DNA from: Micromussa lordhowensis
Taxonomy: Eukaryota > Cnidaria > Anthozoa > Scleractinia > Lobophylliidae
Assembly: GCA_964020085.1 (NCBI GenBank)
Contig: OZ026607.1
Location: 14,765,041 to 14,829,040 of the forward strand
Length of the DNA stretch: 64,000 nt
Direction: 5' to 3'
Below, in pieces: positions 10,880 to 21,718 of this stretch; within the stretch, counting starts at the first letter, position 1; each line of letters starts with the position of its first letter. Below the pieces are notes generated by a model that was given only the letters and a program-made list of their open reading frames with translations, made no database searches and was not told the DNA's origin. The translations under genes were made by a program, and so were the position numbers.

Positions 10880-13800
10880 ATGTCGTTGCAAATGAAAATC
10901 AGTCTTTTATCTTTAAATGTTAGAGGCTTAAGAAATCGAGTCAAACGAAGAAGTATTTTTAGTTTCCTAAAAGATCAAAGTTGTGACATTTTCCTCCTCC
11001 AGGAAACATTCTCGGAAGCCAAAGATGAATTGATATGGAAGAGTGAGTGGGGAGGTGCTATTTTCTTTTCCCACGGGTCAACTCATAGTAAAGGAGTTTC
11101 TATTCTGATAAATCCATTAAGAACATTGAATGTGAAAGCGACCTGTAAAGATCCTGACGGGAGAATTGTATCAGTTGACTTGATTTATAGTTCAGGCAGA
11201 ATTTCAAACTGCAATGTTTACGCGCCTAATGACTGCCAGCAGCAACAGAAATTCTTGCTAAATTTAAACAGGTATTTGGGGTCAAACACAGAAATTAGTA
11301 ATCTTATTGTGGGAGGTGACTGGAATGTTACCCTACAAGCTATGGATAAAAAAGGCGGTGTTCCTTGGAGACCAACTTTATATCGTGACAAACTCGTATC
11401 GATAATGGACGACATCGGCTTAATTGATGTTTTTAGGAAGCTTAATCCAAATGAAAGAAGCTTTTCTTATGAATCCAAATCACTGAAAGTGAGTTCCAGG
11501 ATTGACTTCTATTTAGTATCGAAATCAATTACAAACTGGGTCATCAAAGTTAATACAAAAGTTTCCAATGCGCCAGACCATAAAGCTGTTGAACTTGACC
11601 TTAGAATTCACAGTGAAAAACGAGGTCCCGGTCTATGGAAATTTAATAAATCCCTAGTGGAAGACAATGAATTTGTAGAGCTCATTAAAAGACAATACCC
11701 AGTTATACGTGAGAAGTATTTAGACTTGAAAGATGATAGGTTAAAATGGGAATTGATTAAGATGGAATTAAGAAGCATCACTATCTCATATACAAAACAC
11801 AAAGGAAAACAATGTAGAAATCGAGTAACGGAGCTCCAAAATCGTTTGGAAGCTTTAGAAACAATGATAAATAACAGTAATAATGAAGAGCAAATAAGCG
11901 CTGAAATTACAGAATATGACAATCTAAAGACAGAACTTCAACGTATCTATGAAGCCAAAGGGAAAGGCGCAATTCTTCGCTCCAAAGTCAGGTGGGTTGA
12001 GCAAGGTGAAAAACCTACCAAGTATTTCTTTAATTTAGAAAAAAGAAACTTCAATCGTAAAGTAATTACAGAAATAAAACGAGAAGACGGCAAGAAAGTT
12101 GTCGAGGAACACGAGATATTGAAAGAAATTGAATCCTTTTACAGTAAATTATATGCCTCACAAGTCGTGGATAATAACGAGGCCTTTAGAGATTTTACGT
12201 GTGATCTGCAAACAGCGAAACTAACAGATGAAGAAAGAGAGGAATTAGAAGGTTACATAACAATAGATGAATGCGCCAAAGTCTTAAAAACCTTCCCTCC
12301 CTGTAAATCGCCCGGAGATGATGGTTTCACCGCGGAATTTTACTGTTGTTTTTTCGATTTTGTGAGCCGTGATTTAGTAAATAGTTTTAATGCCGCTTAT
12401 AAAGAAGGAGAGTTGTCGATATCTCAACGCAGAGGTGTCATAACTCTCGTGCCGAAGGAGGACTCAGGCTTATCGTATCTCTCAAACTGGCGACCAATCA
12501 CTCTTTTCAATTTAGACTACAAGATTGCATCAAAAGTAATAGCAAAGAGAATAGAAAAGATTTTACCACGAATAATTCATCCTGACCAAACTGGCTTTGT
12601 TAAAGGAAGATACATTGGTCAAAATATCAGATTGATAAATGATATCATGGAACATACTAAATTACACAATATCCCTGGAATATTACTTCTTCTTGACTTC
12701 CGGAAAGCATTTGACACCATTGAATGGTCTTTTATCCAGAATACTTTAAATTTCCTTAACTTTGGTGACGGTATTAGACGCTGGGTTTCCACTTTTTACA
12801 CTGGTCCTGAAAGTGTGGTTTTAAACAATGGATTTTCTACAAATTATTTCGAATTATCAAGAGGGGTTAGACAGGGCTGTCTTCTGTCACCCTATCTTTT
12901 CATTCTAGGAGCTGAAATTTTAGCATGCAAGATACGTCAAGATAAAGAAATACAAGGAATCAGAATTTTTAATTCTGGAGCTAAGATAAGTCAATTTGCT
13001 GATGACACATCGTTAATTTGTAAAAGCTGCCATTCTGTTGAAAAAGCAATCGAAGTGTTAGACTCCTTCGGGAATTTCTCTGGTTTGCGTTTAAATACTG
13101 CTAAAACCAAAGCCCTGTGGCTTGGCCCTTGGCATGATAGCGAAGAAAAGCCATTTGGGTTTAAATGGCCCAAAGAACCGGTTCGTGCATTAGGTATTTT
13201 TATATCATATGATGAAAGGCAAAATAATAAAAATAACTTTCTTGGTAAAATTGACAAATTAGGCGCCAAACTAGAGGTTTGGCGTTCCCGGAATCTTTCA
13301 ATACTAGGGAGATGCCTCATAACAAAATGCCTCGGTATCCCGCAGTTAGTGTTCTCCATGTCAATTTTAGATGCCCCTAAGAACTGTATTCCAACTATTA
13401 ATACATCTATTTTTCAGTTCATCTGGAAAAAAAAGAAAAGATAAGATTAAACGTCAAGTGATGTATCAAAATTACGATAAAGGAGGATTGCGTGTTCTTA
13501 ATGTGGATGTAATGATCAAATCCCTAAGGCTAGCTTGGATACCACGCCTTCTTTGTAATGACGAGAAATGGAGCGAGGTTTGGAAAACAATCCCAAACCA
13601 TTATTTTGACTCGTTCGGTGGTCTAAACTTCCTCTTAAGGTTTAACTACCAATTGAAGTTTCTTGAGCAGACCAGTATGCCTCAATTCTATAAGTCAATG
13701 CTCCAGTTCTTTCATGAACTAAAATCCTCATACGAAACTGACCTTGGACAAGATTTAGTTTTATTTAACAACAAAGACATTCTTATTGATCATAGGACTT

Positions 13801-14618
13801 TCTTTTACAAACCGTGGTTCAAGAAAGGAATTTTCCGAGTTCACGACCTCCTCACGGAGTGTGGTACTTTTTTCTCGCATGGTGAATTTACCAAGAGATA
13901 TAATTTAAACTGTAATTTCCTGCAGTATTTGCAAGTGGTCTCTGCAATACCCAAGCGATTACTGGAAAAGGCAAAACAAAACCAGAATCCCAAATTTAAA
14001 TTTTCACAAAATAATACTTTTTTTCAACTGTCATCCACCATAAAAGTGAATCTTCTGAAATCGAAGAGTAAAGATTACTATTGGCTATTTATAAATAAGG
14101 CGAATCCAGAACTCAAGGGACCTAAAAAATGGGCTCGTGACTTGCAGTTCAATAATATAGAATTGAGTGGTTATTTCAAAAACCTAAAAAGCATCTGTAA
14201 GGAAAATAATTTAAGAGAGTTCTACTTCAAGTTTTTACACAGAATCATTGTCACAAGAAAGGAACTCTGTTTATATGGTATAGAGTGCCACAGCGCATGC
14301 GTATATTGCGAGGAACCTGACTCAATCAGCGATACCTTCATCCACTGTCGATTGTCGAAAGATTTTTTTTCCGAAGTTATTAAATGGTTCGGCAAAGAAA
14401 ATGGCACCTCCTTCTCACTTAATACAAATGAATTACTCTTTGGGAAATTACCAAATGAATCTGGCCCTGATTTGCCACCTTTGATGTTAAAAAAATTGAA
14501 TTTTGTCTTTCTATTCGCTAAATACTATATATATACTAACAAGCTTAGTTCAAAAGAACTAAGTTTGAAAGAATTTATCAAAAAATTGGAAATAAAATAT
14601 TATATTGAAGGATTTTAA
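10880..14618 (+). pseudogene. LINE ORF2: endonuclease and reverse transcriptase, one frame break
   Basis: ATG 10880 opens MSLQMKISLLSLNVRGLRNR, an exonuclease-endonuclease-phosphatase-type domain (LQETF, NVYAPND, GGDWNVTL, SRIDFYLVS, DHKAVEL). Then comes the reverse transcriptase: RPITLFNLDYK, LLLDFRKAFDTIEWSF, GVRQGCLLSPYLF and the catalytic FADD near residue 706. The frame ends at 13444 because of eight A's after TGG near 13425. With seven A's it continues as KDKIKRQVMYQNYDKGGLRV and stays open to TAA at 14616-14618. The tail carries a finger of the C-x2-C...H-x4-C type (CVYCEEPDSISDTFIHC). Expected length about 1,245 residues, normal for L1-like ORF2. Confidence 0.85.
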
Positions 14619-15060
14619 GTCAATAGGAAACTAAGCCCCAAATATGCCCAGATGAGTCAAAGTAAGTTATACGACATCATTACTAATAACCAGAATAATT
14701 CAAATTGATTAGACGCCACCAGGTTGTTGTCTTTTTTTTTTCTTTTGGTCAAGTGCTTATGTATTTGTAATTTATTCTCTTAAATTTTTCTCCTCTTTCT
14801 TTCTTTCCTTTTTTTTTTGTTTTATCAAACCCCTCAATTTAGTGCGAAAAACTGCATTAAGTACAGATGAGTAAAGGTGTAAAGAAAAACTTTAATACAG
14901 TTAAATTAAGGTGGTTATATGTAATTTAATGTCAATGTAGTGTATGGTAGTGTAATGTAGTTATATGTAGATAAATGCAGTATAATATAATGTAGCGGGT
15001 TGTTGTAATGTAGTCCTGTGTTATTGAAATAAAGAGTGTTTCAAAAAAAAAAAAAAAAAA
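14619..15060 (+). other. LINE 3' UTR and poly(A) tail
   Basis: AT-rich, with GTAATGTAG-like repeats at 14930-15015. The AATAAA signal is followed about 12 bases later by A18 at 15043-15060. Confidence 0.8.
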
Positions 15061-15061
15061 G

Positions 15062-15073
15062 AAGAAGAAAGAG
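15062..15073 (+). repeat. LINE target-site duplication, right copy
   Basis: AAGAAGAAAGAG, identical to 9502-9513. Confidence 0.85.
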
Positions 15074-15584
15074 TTAACGTCAGTTAAAACAAAGGGCAGG
15101 TCAGAAAGCTTATATAACCTAGCATTTTGCTTCACTTTGCATGGTTCACGTTTCATGTTTTTTTTAGCTTTAATTGATTAACCGTCCTGTCATTGATTGA
15201 ACGTTAACTAATTACATGACACTCGGCAAACTAGTCTGACCAGGATGCAGGGTGTGAAGTATAAGTTGAATACGGAGCCCCCATTATTGATTCCACGAAT
15301 AAGAGCTAAGGAAAGCGAGTAAAAGCTGAATGTTGCTACTGTGCTGATGTAGGCAAATTTCAATACGAACTGTTTCCGTATTCGTTTTACTTTTATACGC
15401 CGGGGCGTTGGCAATTCCATTTCCCCCTCTCTGTCTACAGCCAAAGTGACTGAAGAACTAAAAAAATTAGCACTTGCGAAAAACTCAGGAGAAAAGGAAC
15501 AACAAATGGCGGACAGGACGTCAGGGGTAATGGGCTTCTGGTGACGTAAAATGTTTTAATAATAATAAAATTTAAAATATTCAG

Positions 15585-15765
15585 CAGCATGCCGGCATCG
15601 ACCGTCTTTGCTTTGTCTGCAAGGAGGACTTCGCAGACAAGAAAAAAAACCGTTCAATGGGAAGAGGCTATCAAAAAATTGCAAGGCGAATTCGCAACAA
15701 ACCTGGTTATCCAAGCATTCTCGGATGTGATGCACCAGGAAGTCGTTGTACTCACTGTGCACGGG
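15585..15765 (+). pseudogene. OTU middle exon
   Basis: The acceptor is AATATTCAG and the donor is CACGGG|GTAAGA (phase 0). The second part reads WEEAIKKLQGEFATNLVIQA followed by FSDVMHQEVVVLT, matching the OTU block before the catalytic His. The first part is more protein-like in another frame (DRLCFVCKEDFADKKK). The two join if the A8 run near 15650 had seven A's. Confidence 0.5.
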
Positions 15766-15837
15766 GTAAGACGATTTGGCATAATCGTGATACTACAACT
15801 ACTGCCGCTGCTACTGCTGCTCCTTCTTGCTACTGCT

Positions 15838-15895
15838 ACTACTACTAATGATGATGATGATGATGATGATGATGATAACAACAATAATAACAATT
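15838..15895. repeat. Compound ACT/GAT/AAC microsatellite
   Basis: TACT triplets, about nine GAT units, then AAC/AAT units, in the intron after the OTU middle exon. The poly-Asp/Asn and poly-Ser open frames here are rejected as genes. Confidence 0.9.
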
Positions 15896-16083
15896 GATTT
15901 GTAATACGACAACTCGTCTCCAGTGGCACACACATTTTTAAAACGAATAAGCTCCACTGTTTGAAAAGTTTTTCACTTCCAAATTTCTCTATTTTGCATG
16001 CTTTATGAATTCGCGAAATTCACGCGTCGCGAAAATTTTATGTTATAAGGCAGTATAGCATAAAAAGTAGTTTTTATTTACAG

Positions 16084-16200
16084 GGAGAAGAGGATTGTAT
16101 GAGAATAATGACGCCAAGCTCAGGGATTTGTTTTGGCACCATATTTTTGGGGCATACTGGTGATGGTGACCATTATGTGGCAATTGCCCCTACAAATGAG
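16084..16200 (+). pseudogene. OTU catalytic-His exon
   Basis: A 39-codon exon, phase 0 to 0, acceptor TTTACAG and donor GAG|GTAAAT. Reads GEEDCMRIMTPSSGICFGTI then FLGHTGDGDHYVAIAPTNE. The HY after a hydrophobic strand is the catalytic His region of OTU cysteine proteases. With the GDGSC exon at 9340, both halves of the active site are present in this locus. Confidence 0.65.
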
Positions 16201-16437
16201 GTAAATAAAAAGAAGAATACCTTGGACTGATACAATTCCATAGGCATGTTTAAAGTTATATCAGATGAATATAGACAAAGAATTAAATCACACGATAATC
16301 GGATAACAGCGTTATAAACAGGAGCGACCTGTCGGTCACGTTACGTGTGTAGACCAATCGTTCGCGAGCGAAAATATCTGATGAATTATAGAAGTTGTTA
16401 GTATAGATCTATCACGAATGCCGTTCTCTGCGGATTG

Positions 16438-16485
16438 GCTACGCTACTCACTATCTATTCTGTGATAGATAGTGAGTAGCGTAGC
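16438..16485. repeat. Perfect 21-bp hairpin
   Basis: GCTACGCTACTCACTATCTAT, loop TCTGTG, then the exact complement ATAGATAGTGAGTAGCGTAGC. Lies in an intron of the OTU/transposase locus. Confidence 0.9.
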
Positions 16486-16571
16486 AGTGTACTCTTGACG
16501 GCAAAATGAAGGCCGTTTCTTGGCGTTTTCGAAGTGTCTATGAAGAGGATTTAGATAAAGTTTTGAACAAC

Positions 16572-16712
16572 AAGTAGATTTATACTAAAACAATTAGATT
16601 ATGAGCTCGAGATTTCTATGCGTTATAGTTGACTCGGGCTGCGCCCTCGTCAAGTATCATGCGATAGAAATCGCGAGCTCATAATGTAATTGTTAAATAT
16701 AAGTTTATGAAA
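16572..16712. mobile_element. Foldback MITE
   Basis: Arms of about 46 bp around ATTATGAGCTCGAGATTTCT (left) and its near-complement on the right. The centre is GACTCGGGCTGCGCCCTCGT, which resembles the centre of the foldback at 46927-47068. Confidence 0.7.
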
Positions 16713-16735
16713 GCTCTATACACCTTTCTTTACAG

Positions 16736-16810
16736 GGTACCGGTAGTTATGCTGACGCCACTAAATTGCCAACCAGTGCCCCAGATGATGATGTATTAGT
16801 CACGGCGGTT
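16736..16810 (+). pseudogene. Linker exon of the OTU/transposase locus
   Basis: Twenty-five codons after CTTTACAG, reading GTGSYADATKLPTSAPDDDV then LVTAV, donor GTAAAA, phase 0 to 0. The downstream text also looks coding in a shifted frame across an A8 run, so the exon end is uncertain. Confidence 0.4.
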
Positions 16811-17150
16811 GTAAAAAAAACCAGCTGTTGTCACCAAAGAAGTCTCAAGGGAATGGCACCTTAAATAAACGTTCCTGGAAAATGGTTTGTCCATTAGCTT
16901 GCAATGTCATTATAGCGCAGCCATTTAACGAGGTCGGGGATCTTCCCTGGGCACTAAGATTCCCCGCGGGATTTTGACGACAGTGAAAGCAGGGAACGTA
17001 TGATCGTCGGGTTTGTCTGTTAATGGCGGAGCTCAGCTGGAAGGCATTCCCTAAAGTTTATATTATTTATATTAGAGTTTTACAAATATCTGAACAGTTG
17101 GTTAATGTGCCTTTCATGCTCTTACAAAATTCTGTTGATTCTTTTGCCAG

Positions 17151-17249
17151 ACACAAATAAGGAAACGAAGACGGCAAATCCCAGAAATGGAATGGTTGGG
17201 CGAGGAAGAATACAACCCTGGAGTTCCTGTTTGGAGGGGTGAACCACAG
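17151..17249 (+). pseudogene. Basic linker exon of the OTU/transposase locus
   Basis: Thirty-three codons, phase 0 to 0, acceptor CTTTTGCCAG and donor CACAG|GTGAAG. Begins TQIRKRRRQIPEMEWLGEEE, a basic patch that could be a nuclear localisation signal (inference). Confidence 0.45.
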
Positions 17250-17441
17250 GTGAAGATAAGTTTTTCCAATGCTCCCATGAGAAATGATCTCGACATCCAT
17301 CTTGAGGCTTCCGAGTAGAGTTGTAAGTTTCCTGCCGCCTATGAAAACTAACTGCCGTGTTCGGGTTCTCGCGGTAGCGAGTTCAAGTTATGACCTCGTA
17401 GATTCTGGCAATGAGTGGAGTACTGATTGAATAAAGACAGT

Positions 17442-17600
17442 TCCAATTCTTTGAGGAAATTGGATAAGAACCACCAGATCAAACGCGTATTAAGTTCATT
17501 GTTGGCATCAGTATTCCGCAGATCGATTGAGGAATGGGGCGATGACCCTAGAGCATCGAAAGAGGAAAAGGATGCTTTTATTTCCATTGATGTCAGATTA
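17442..17600 (+). pseudogene. Probable linker exon, borders unresolved
   Basis: A stretch reads SNSLRKLDKNHQIKRVLSSL then LASVFRRSIEEWGDDPRASK, protein-like and stop-free, but I could not find splice sites that fit both neighbours. A T14 tract and CCCCAG follow at 17612-17635. Confidence 0.3.
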
Positions 17601-17654
17601 TTGATAAAGTTGTTTTTTTTTTTTTTTATCCCCAGAATCGTCTTTTTCATTAAG

Positions 17655-17776
17655 ATGACCGTGAAGAAACCGTGAGCACTGGAAGTTCAGAGGAATCAGC
17701 CGACGAAGATAGCACGCCAAAGGATTCGAACGACTCGAGTGTGGCTGATAGGACTAAAAGACGGCGTACTTCATCG
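17655..17776 (+). pseudogene. Acidic/Ser-rich linker exon
   Basis: Reads DREETVSTGSSEESADEDST and ends TKRRRTSS before GTACGT. An acidic Ser-rich run next to a basic cluster suggests a disordered, possibly nuclear-targeting linker. Confidence 0.4.
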
Positions 17777-17883
17777 GTACGTTTCTCGCCGTATGGCATT
17801 AAATAATGAAGTAGTCATAAACAGAAACAATACCGAGAATGATAATGATGTACATGTAACTGGCTTGTTTCTCCCAATGACAG

Positions 17884-18034
17884 AACGAAGAGAAGGAGAA
17901 AGAAATTGATCTTATAGATTTGACCATGTCCTTTGACCAGCTTAGCTCTCTGCTGAGAACACACCGACAAAGACAGGGCAGAATCATCGTCCTTCCGATG
18001 CGAAAGCCAAGAATCTATTCAATGACAAAACAAG
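17884..18034 (+). pseudogene. Helical linker exon
   Basis: Starts after CCAATGACAG as NEEKEKEIDLIDLTMSFDQL and ends in phase 1 at CAAG|GTAAAA. IDLIDLT resembles a SUMO-interacting hydrophobic core within acidic residues, which would be notable beside an OTU protease (inference). Confidence 0.45.
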
Positions 18035-18249
18035 GTAAAAGAAAGTCCAGTCATTGAAGTGATAAAAACTGAGAACTTCGGGTCTGAAATCACCGCGATT
18101 TAAAAAGACTTGCTGTGAGATACTGCAATTTAATGCAAAACTGAGAATTCCGGCAGAACTAACTTATAGGCGGTACAAGTAAAATAGCAAGTAACTCTGT
18201 TTACGCCTTCAGTCATCAAAGATTGTTATCGTTATCGTTATTATTTCAG

Positions 18250-18330
18250 TACCACGGTATGCCCTGATGATCCCGTCAAAATAGAACCAGGGGGTGATTC
18301 AGGCGAAGAATTGCTACGACCTGCTTTCAG
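18250..18330 (+). pseudogene. Exon with VKIEPGG-like motif
   Basis: After TATTTCAG, ending at CTTTCAG|GTAAAA in phase 2. Contains KIEPGGDSGEELLRPAF. Joined by phase from the previous exon it needs one extra A in the AAAA run near 18273; otherwise a TAG stops it. Confidence 0.4.
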
Positions 18331-18694
18331 GTAAAACTGTTGTAAATTACAATTTGGACCAGCACATAAATCCTGTTGTGAAAGCAACTCAGAGGACGAG
18401 CATGGGAAGTGGGCCAGTAGCGAGCAATGTGCCTCTTCCTTTTTGTAACGTGCTGGCTAAACGAGGCAACCATGTTGTTTTCCCGTTTATCTACCCGAGA
18501 AAACATTGTGGCAACAACAACTCCGACAAATGTTTCTGAACTCCCCCATTAAAACAACTTGTTGCGCGCAACCACGCGTTTGCTCAGTGAACCATTACAG
18601 GTTACACCGTTAACTTCTCTCATTTCTACAAGTACAACAAATACAGCAAGGTTTTGGTCATCAGGAAACGATTTTTCCATAACATTTGAGTTGA

Positions 18695-18812
18695 TACTAC
18701 TACTATTAATAATAATAATAATAATAATATTAATATTAATACTAATAATAGTATTAATAATAATAATATAATTTTTATTACAATAATAAAATAATAATAA
18801 TAATAATGATTA
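18695..18812. repeat. TAA/TTA microsatellite
   Basis: About 118 bases of imperfect ATT/AAT triplets within an intron. Confidence 0.9.
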
Positions 18813-19154
18813 CTTAGCTGTTTGAACCACCCTGAAAACATTACATACAACACTGTTGCCGTAACCAGTTCGAGAAACATTTCGGGGAACATTGCTTTAT
18901 AGAAGTTTTGTGGGGTATGCTAAATGGAACTTCTTTGAGGCAATATCTCTACTCGGGGGGCTCATGGAACGGAATAGGCTCCTCAAAGTAATAATTTCCC
19001 CCTTGCCTTTGAATGGATGTAAAAGTCAGGGTTTTTGACTTCGTCTTTTTGGAATAGTGACTAGCCCGTGCAATCCAGTTCTTTCAGATGGATTGCTTTA
19101 GTTCACTTGGTCCTTTATGGCCATTTGACAACGTCCAAACCTTCTTTTGCATAG

Positions 19155-19220
19155 TGGCTCAGGAGTCTCCGATGAAGATCTCAAAGACGACAGCTCTCTT
19201 CAAGCTTTAATTAAAAGCAG
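19155..19220 (+). pseudogene. Short exon upstream of the transposase exon
   Basis: Twenty-two codons, phase 2 to 2, reading GSGVSDEDLKDDSSLQALIK between GCATAG and GTATAA. Phase fits both neighbours exactly. Confidence 0.45.
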
Positions 19221-19334
19221 GTATAAAAATTTACATCTGTCTGTTATGGGAAGCTATGGTATAAAACTTTTAAAGTCATACCACTATTCGCTTCACGCGC
19301 GAACTAGTTTAGACCTTTTTTCCTCATTTCTTAG

Positions 19335-21718
19335 CAAAAAGGAGTCGGAATCGGAGTCTGACGACTCCATCATTCACGAGAAGCTGAAACAACGTAAGCT
19401 ATCGAAATCCCCATGGGTCAATGTACAAGAAGAGACAGTGAAATCCCCACCCGTTGGAATCAATGGACTTAAAATATACGAAATTAAGGATTTCCAACAA
19501 AAGCTCGATGGCCTTCAAGATGGCAGAAAATGGAAAAAAAAATTGCCCCACTGAATGGAAAAACCATGGCCGTGTGCGCTTTGCTGATTGCAAGGGGTCG
19601 TACAAGTGCGCCCAAAAAAAGTGTCCTTTTAAGATGGAATTTAATGTAACAAATACAAAGAAGTTCGTAAAAGAAAGAGGCGAAATGATTTGCAAAATCT
19701 GGGGTAAAGTGGGAGAATATGTTGCATGCAGTGCGCGAAGGTATCTTAGTTATCGTAGTAAAGCAGTGACTGTTTATCATATTGGTAATCACACATGTCC
19801 CGTCAATGACAGTCTCCGAAAAAAGGACGTCACGAGCTTAGAACAAATTATACGGAATCAGCCAAACATCAAGCCCTTCAAGGTACAGTCGGCGTTCGTC
19901 ATTTCCGCATTTCAACAGCAAATGCATTGGAACGCATTCGAAAGAGAGGCCAGTGCTGTATTGGATAGGAAACGTGTATCTAACATGAAGCAGAAACTAA
20001 AGAAGGACATAGATCCTTTTGGTCACAACTTTGAGGCCATTGTCTCTTTTAAGGAGTATGCAGTTAAAAAAGACCCCTTATATGTGTATAAAATCAATGA
20101 CAAAAGAGGGAACCCGGACATGCCATCCTTTATATTCAAGACGAGCACGACGAAAATGAAAATAGCATTAAACATGGACAAAAAAGGGGACCATTTTCTG
20201 AGCAAGGAATTTTGATTCATTGACGGGAAAAGGAAACGGTGCAACGGGTTTATCACGCTAACAGTTAGTGTGTATCATCCCTTGCTGCGCAAACAGATAC
20301 CGCTGGCTAAAATGGAAGCACTGACCGAGGACACCGTAAACATCGAACTTTTCTGGCGTTTATTTAATGAGGTCCTGAGGAAAGGGTCCCGTTCCGATAG
20401 TGCTGCATTTGACCCTTTAGGTCTAATTTAGCGGGAATTTCAAAGGTGTTTGGAGATGATGCCGAAATTAAATCGTTTGAGTTCCACTTTAAAGACCACA
20501 GAAACAAAAAAGCTCAAAAACTAGACAGTAACAGCAATGACGAGTTTAAACAACTGTGTGACAGGCTGTTACTGTGCACAACTGTTGCTGGATACCAGGC
20601 CGCCAAGTCCGGTATGGGCTTATTTATTGCCGCCGATGATCGCAGGGCTTTCCTGAAAGACTGGGTATCGTGGTGGAATGAGCGACGTGGGTTCATTTTT
20701 CGTGCGTTCACCAACCCCAATGCACCACAAATGAACCAGGCTGAAGTGATTCACGCCGGTTGGGCTCACCGAGACCGCCAGAATTTGTCTCTGCTAGACG
20801 CGTGTCAAGCCGACACACGAGACGCTTTGCTGCTTGACGTGGAGATCAAAGCGTACTTGACCGGCGCTACATCCGGAAGAAAGGGTCCTTCGTTTGCTGA
20901 CCGCACACGTAAGCAGCATGAAGCAGAAGTAAGGAGAGCGAAGTCAACAGGGAAGGAGATGTTTTCCTCTCCAGACGGGCTACTCATTGATGCAGGTTCC
21001 TCACACAAACCACCTTCGCTGGAAAAGAAGACAACTAAATCAAAGGGTCCAGCTTTACCACCGCCACAGGTAATCAGTCAAAGTGTCAATCCACCGCCTA
21101 CTTGGCAGCCGAGCCACCCTGCTCCCCATGGTGCTGGTCCAGATTTACCACTGCCTCAAGTAATCAGTCAAAGCACGGCAATTGCCCCGCCTAATTGGCA
21201 GCCGAGCTACCCTGCTCTTTATAGCGCTGCCAATATGATACAGCCGAGGATCCAGACTTTTCCTCAATCACCAGCGTATCCTCAACCACCTTTTCCTCAG
21301 CCGCCTCTCCATCAACCGTCTATTCTTCAATCACCAATGCCCTGTGCCGGCTTACAGGCCCTCATGGAATTCTAGCATGTCGCCAACTATCTACGAGTTG
21401 GTCTTCACGCCTCTGACAGTGAGAAAATGTTATGGGTGTGGGAACGACCTGGGTGATAAATACAAAACTCCACCCTGTAATATTAAAATAAATCATGTAG
21501 ACAAAAGGGTCACCGGAAAAGATTTTACAAGAGGTCAGCTAATACACACTCAGGACTACTCGAACACGTATTATCATCCTATAGCGGCTCATATAACCAA
21601 AAGGAATCCACTTTTTCCTGGCCAAGTTCTCCTCAGACATGAGCTTTACAACGCATTGGATGATGGCCAGCGCAATTACGTCAACAAGCTTCACAGCCTA
21701 AATGTTGTTTCTAAGTAG
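19335..21718 (+). pseudogene. MULE-type DDE transposase exon, broken
   Basis: Begins after TTCTTAG in phase 2. Domains: acidic start (ESESESDD); a Cys/His DNA-binding finger of the WRKY/GCM1/FLYWCH kind (ADCKGSYKCAQKKCPFK ... VYHIGNHTC); the DDE core with first Asp in FIDGKRKRCNGF and SVYHPLLRKQIPLAKME, the H block EFHFKDHRNKKAQ, and the likely Glu in NQAEVIHAGWAHRDR; a Pro/Gln-rich tail; and a C-terminal C-x2-C domain (CYGCGNDLGDKYKTPP) ending at 21716-21718. Breaks: A9 near 19532 (eight restores frame), TGA at 20213-20215, a deletion near 20426, and one extra C near 21344. Family assignment is by pattern only. Confidence 0.7.

Larger units (their letters stand above)
9514..15061 (+). mobile_element. 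Near-full-length L1/Tx1-like LINE
   Basis: Bounded by the 12-bp duplication AAGAAGAAAGAG, with a 5' UTR of about 124 bases, ORF1, ORF2, AATAAA near 15026 and an 18-base poly(A). It encodes an L1-type ORF1 protein, then an apurinic-type endonuclease, reverse transcriptase and C-terminal Cys/His finger. Only two ORF lesions were found: a TAA in ORF1 and a one-base frame break in ORF2. That suggests a young copy. It inserted into the OTU exon in the same orientation. Confidence 0.85.
9272..21718 (+). pseudogene. OTU-protease/MULE-type DDE transposase locus, multi-exon, interrupted by a LINE
   Basis: Plus-strand exons with GT/AG borders run from an OTU-like cysteine protease (GDGSCF near 9340; catalytic-His motif GDGDHYVAI near 16165) through linker exons to a large transposase exon at 19335-21718. 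Phases match from 15765 to 17249, and from 18250 to 19335 (allowing one base at 18273). The chain was not phase-verified across 17250-17655. Lesions: the 5.5-kb LINE insertion, several one-base breaks at homopolymers, an in-frame TGA at 20213, and a small deletion near 20426. OTU proteases cleave ubiquitin-type conjugates; MULE transposases cut and join DNA. The combination suggests a mobile-element or domesticated-transposase gene. Terminal inverted repeats of the parent element were not located. Confidence 0.6.

Noticed and set aside
13400..13450. Programmed ribosomal frameshift in LINE ORF2
   Set aside because: The shift needed is +1 relative to the first frame, not the -1 usual at A AAA AAG sites. 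A one-A length change explains it more simply and the same pattern recurs in unrelated genes.
15589..15935. Poly-Asp/Asn and poly-Ser/Leu tails on overlapping open frames
   Set aside because: These tails are translated microsatellite in the intron after the donor at 15766.
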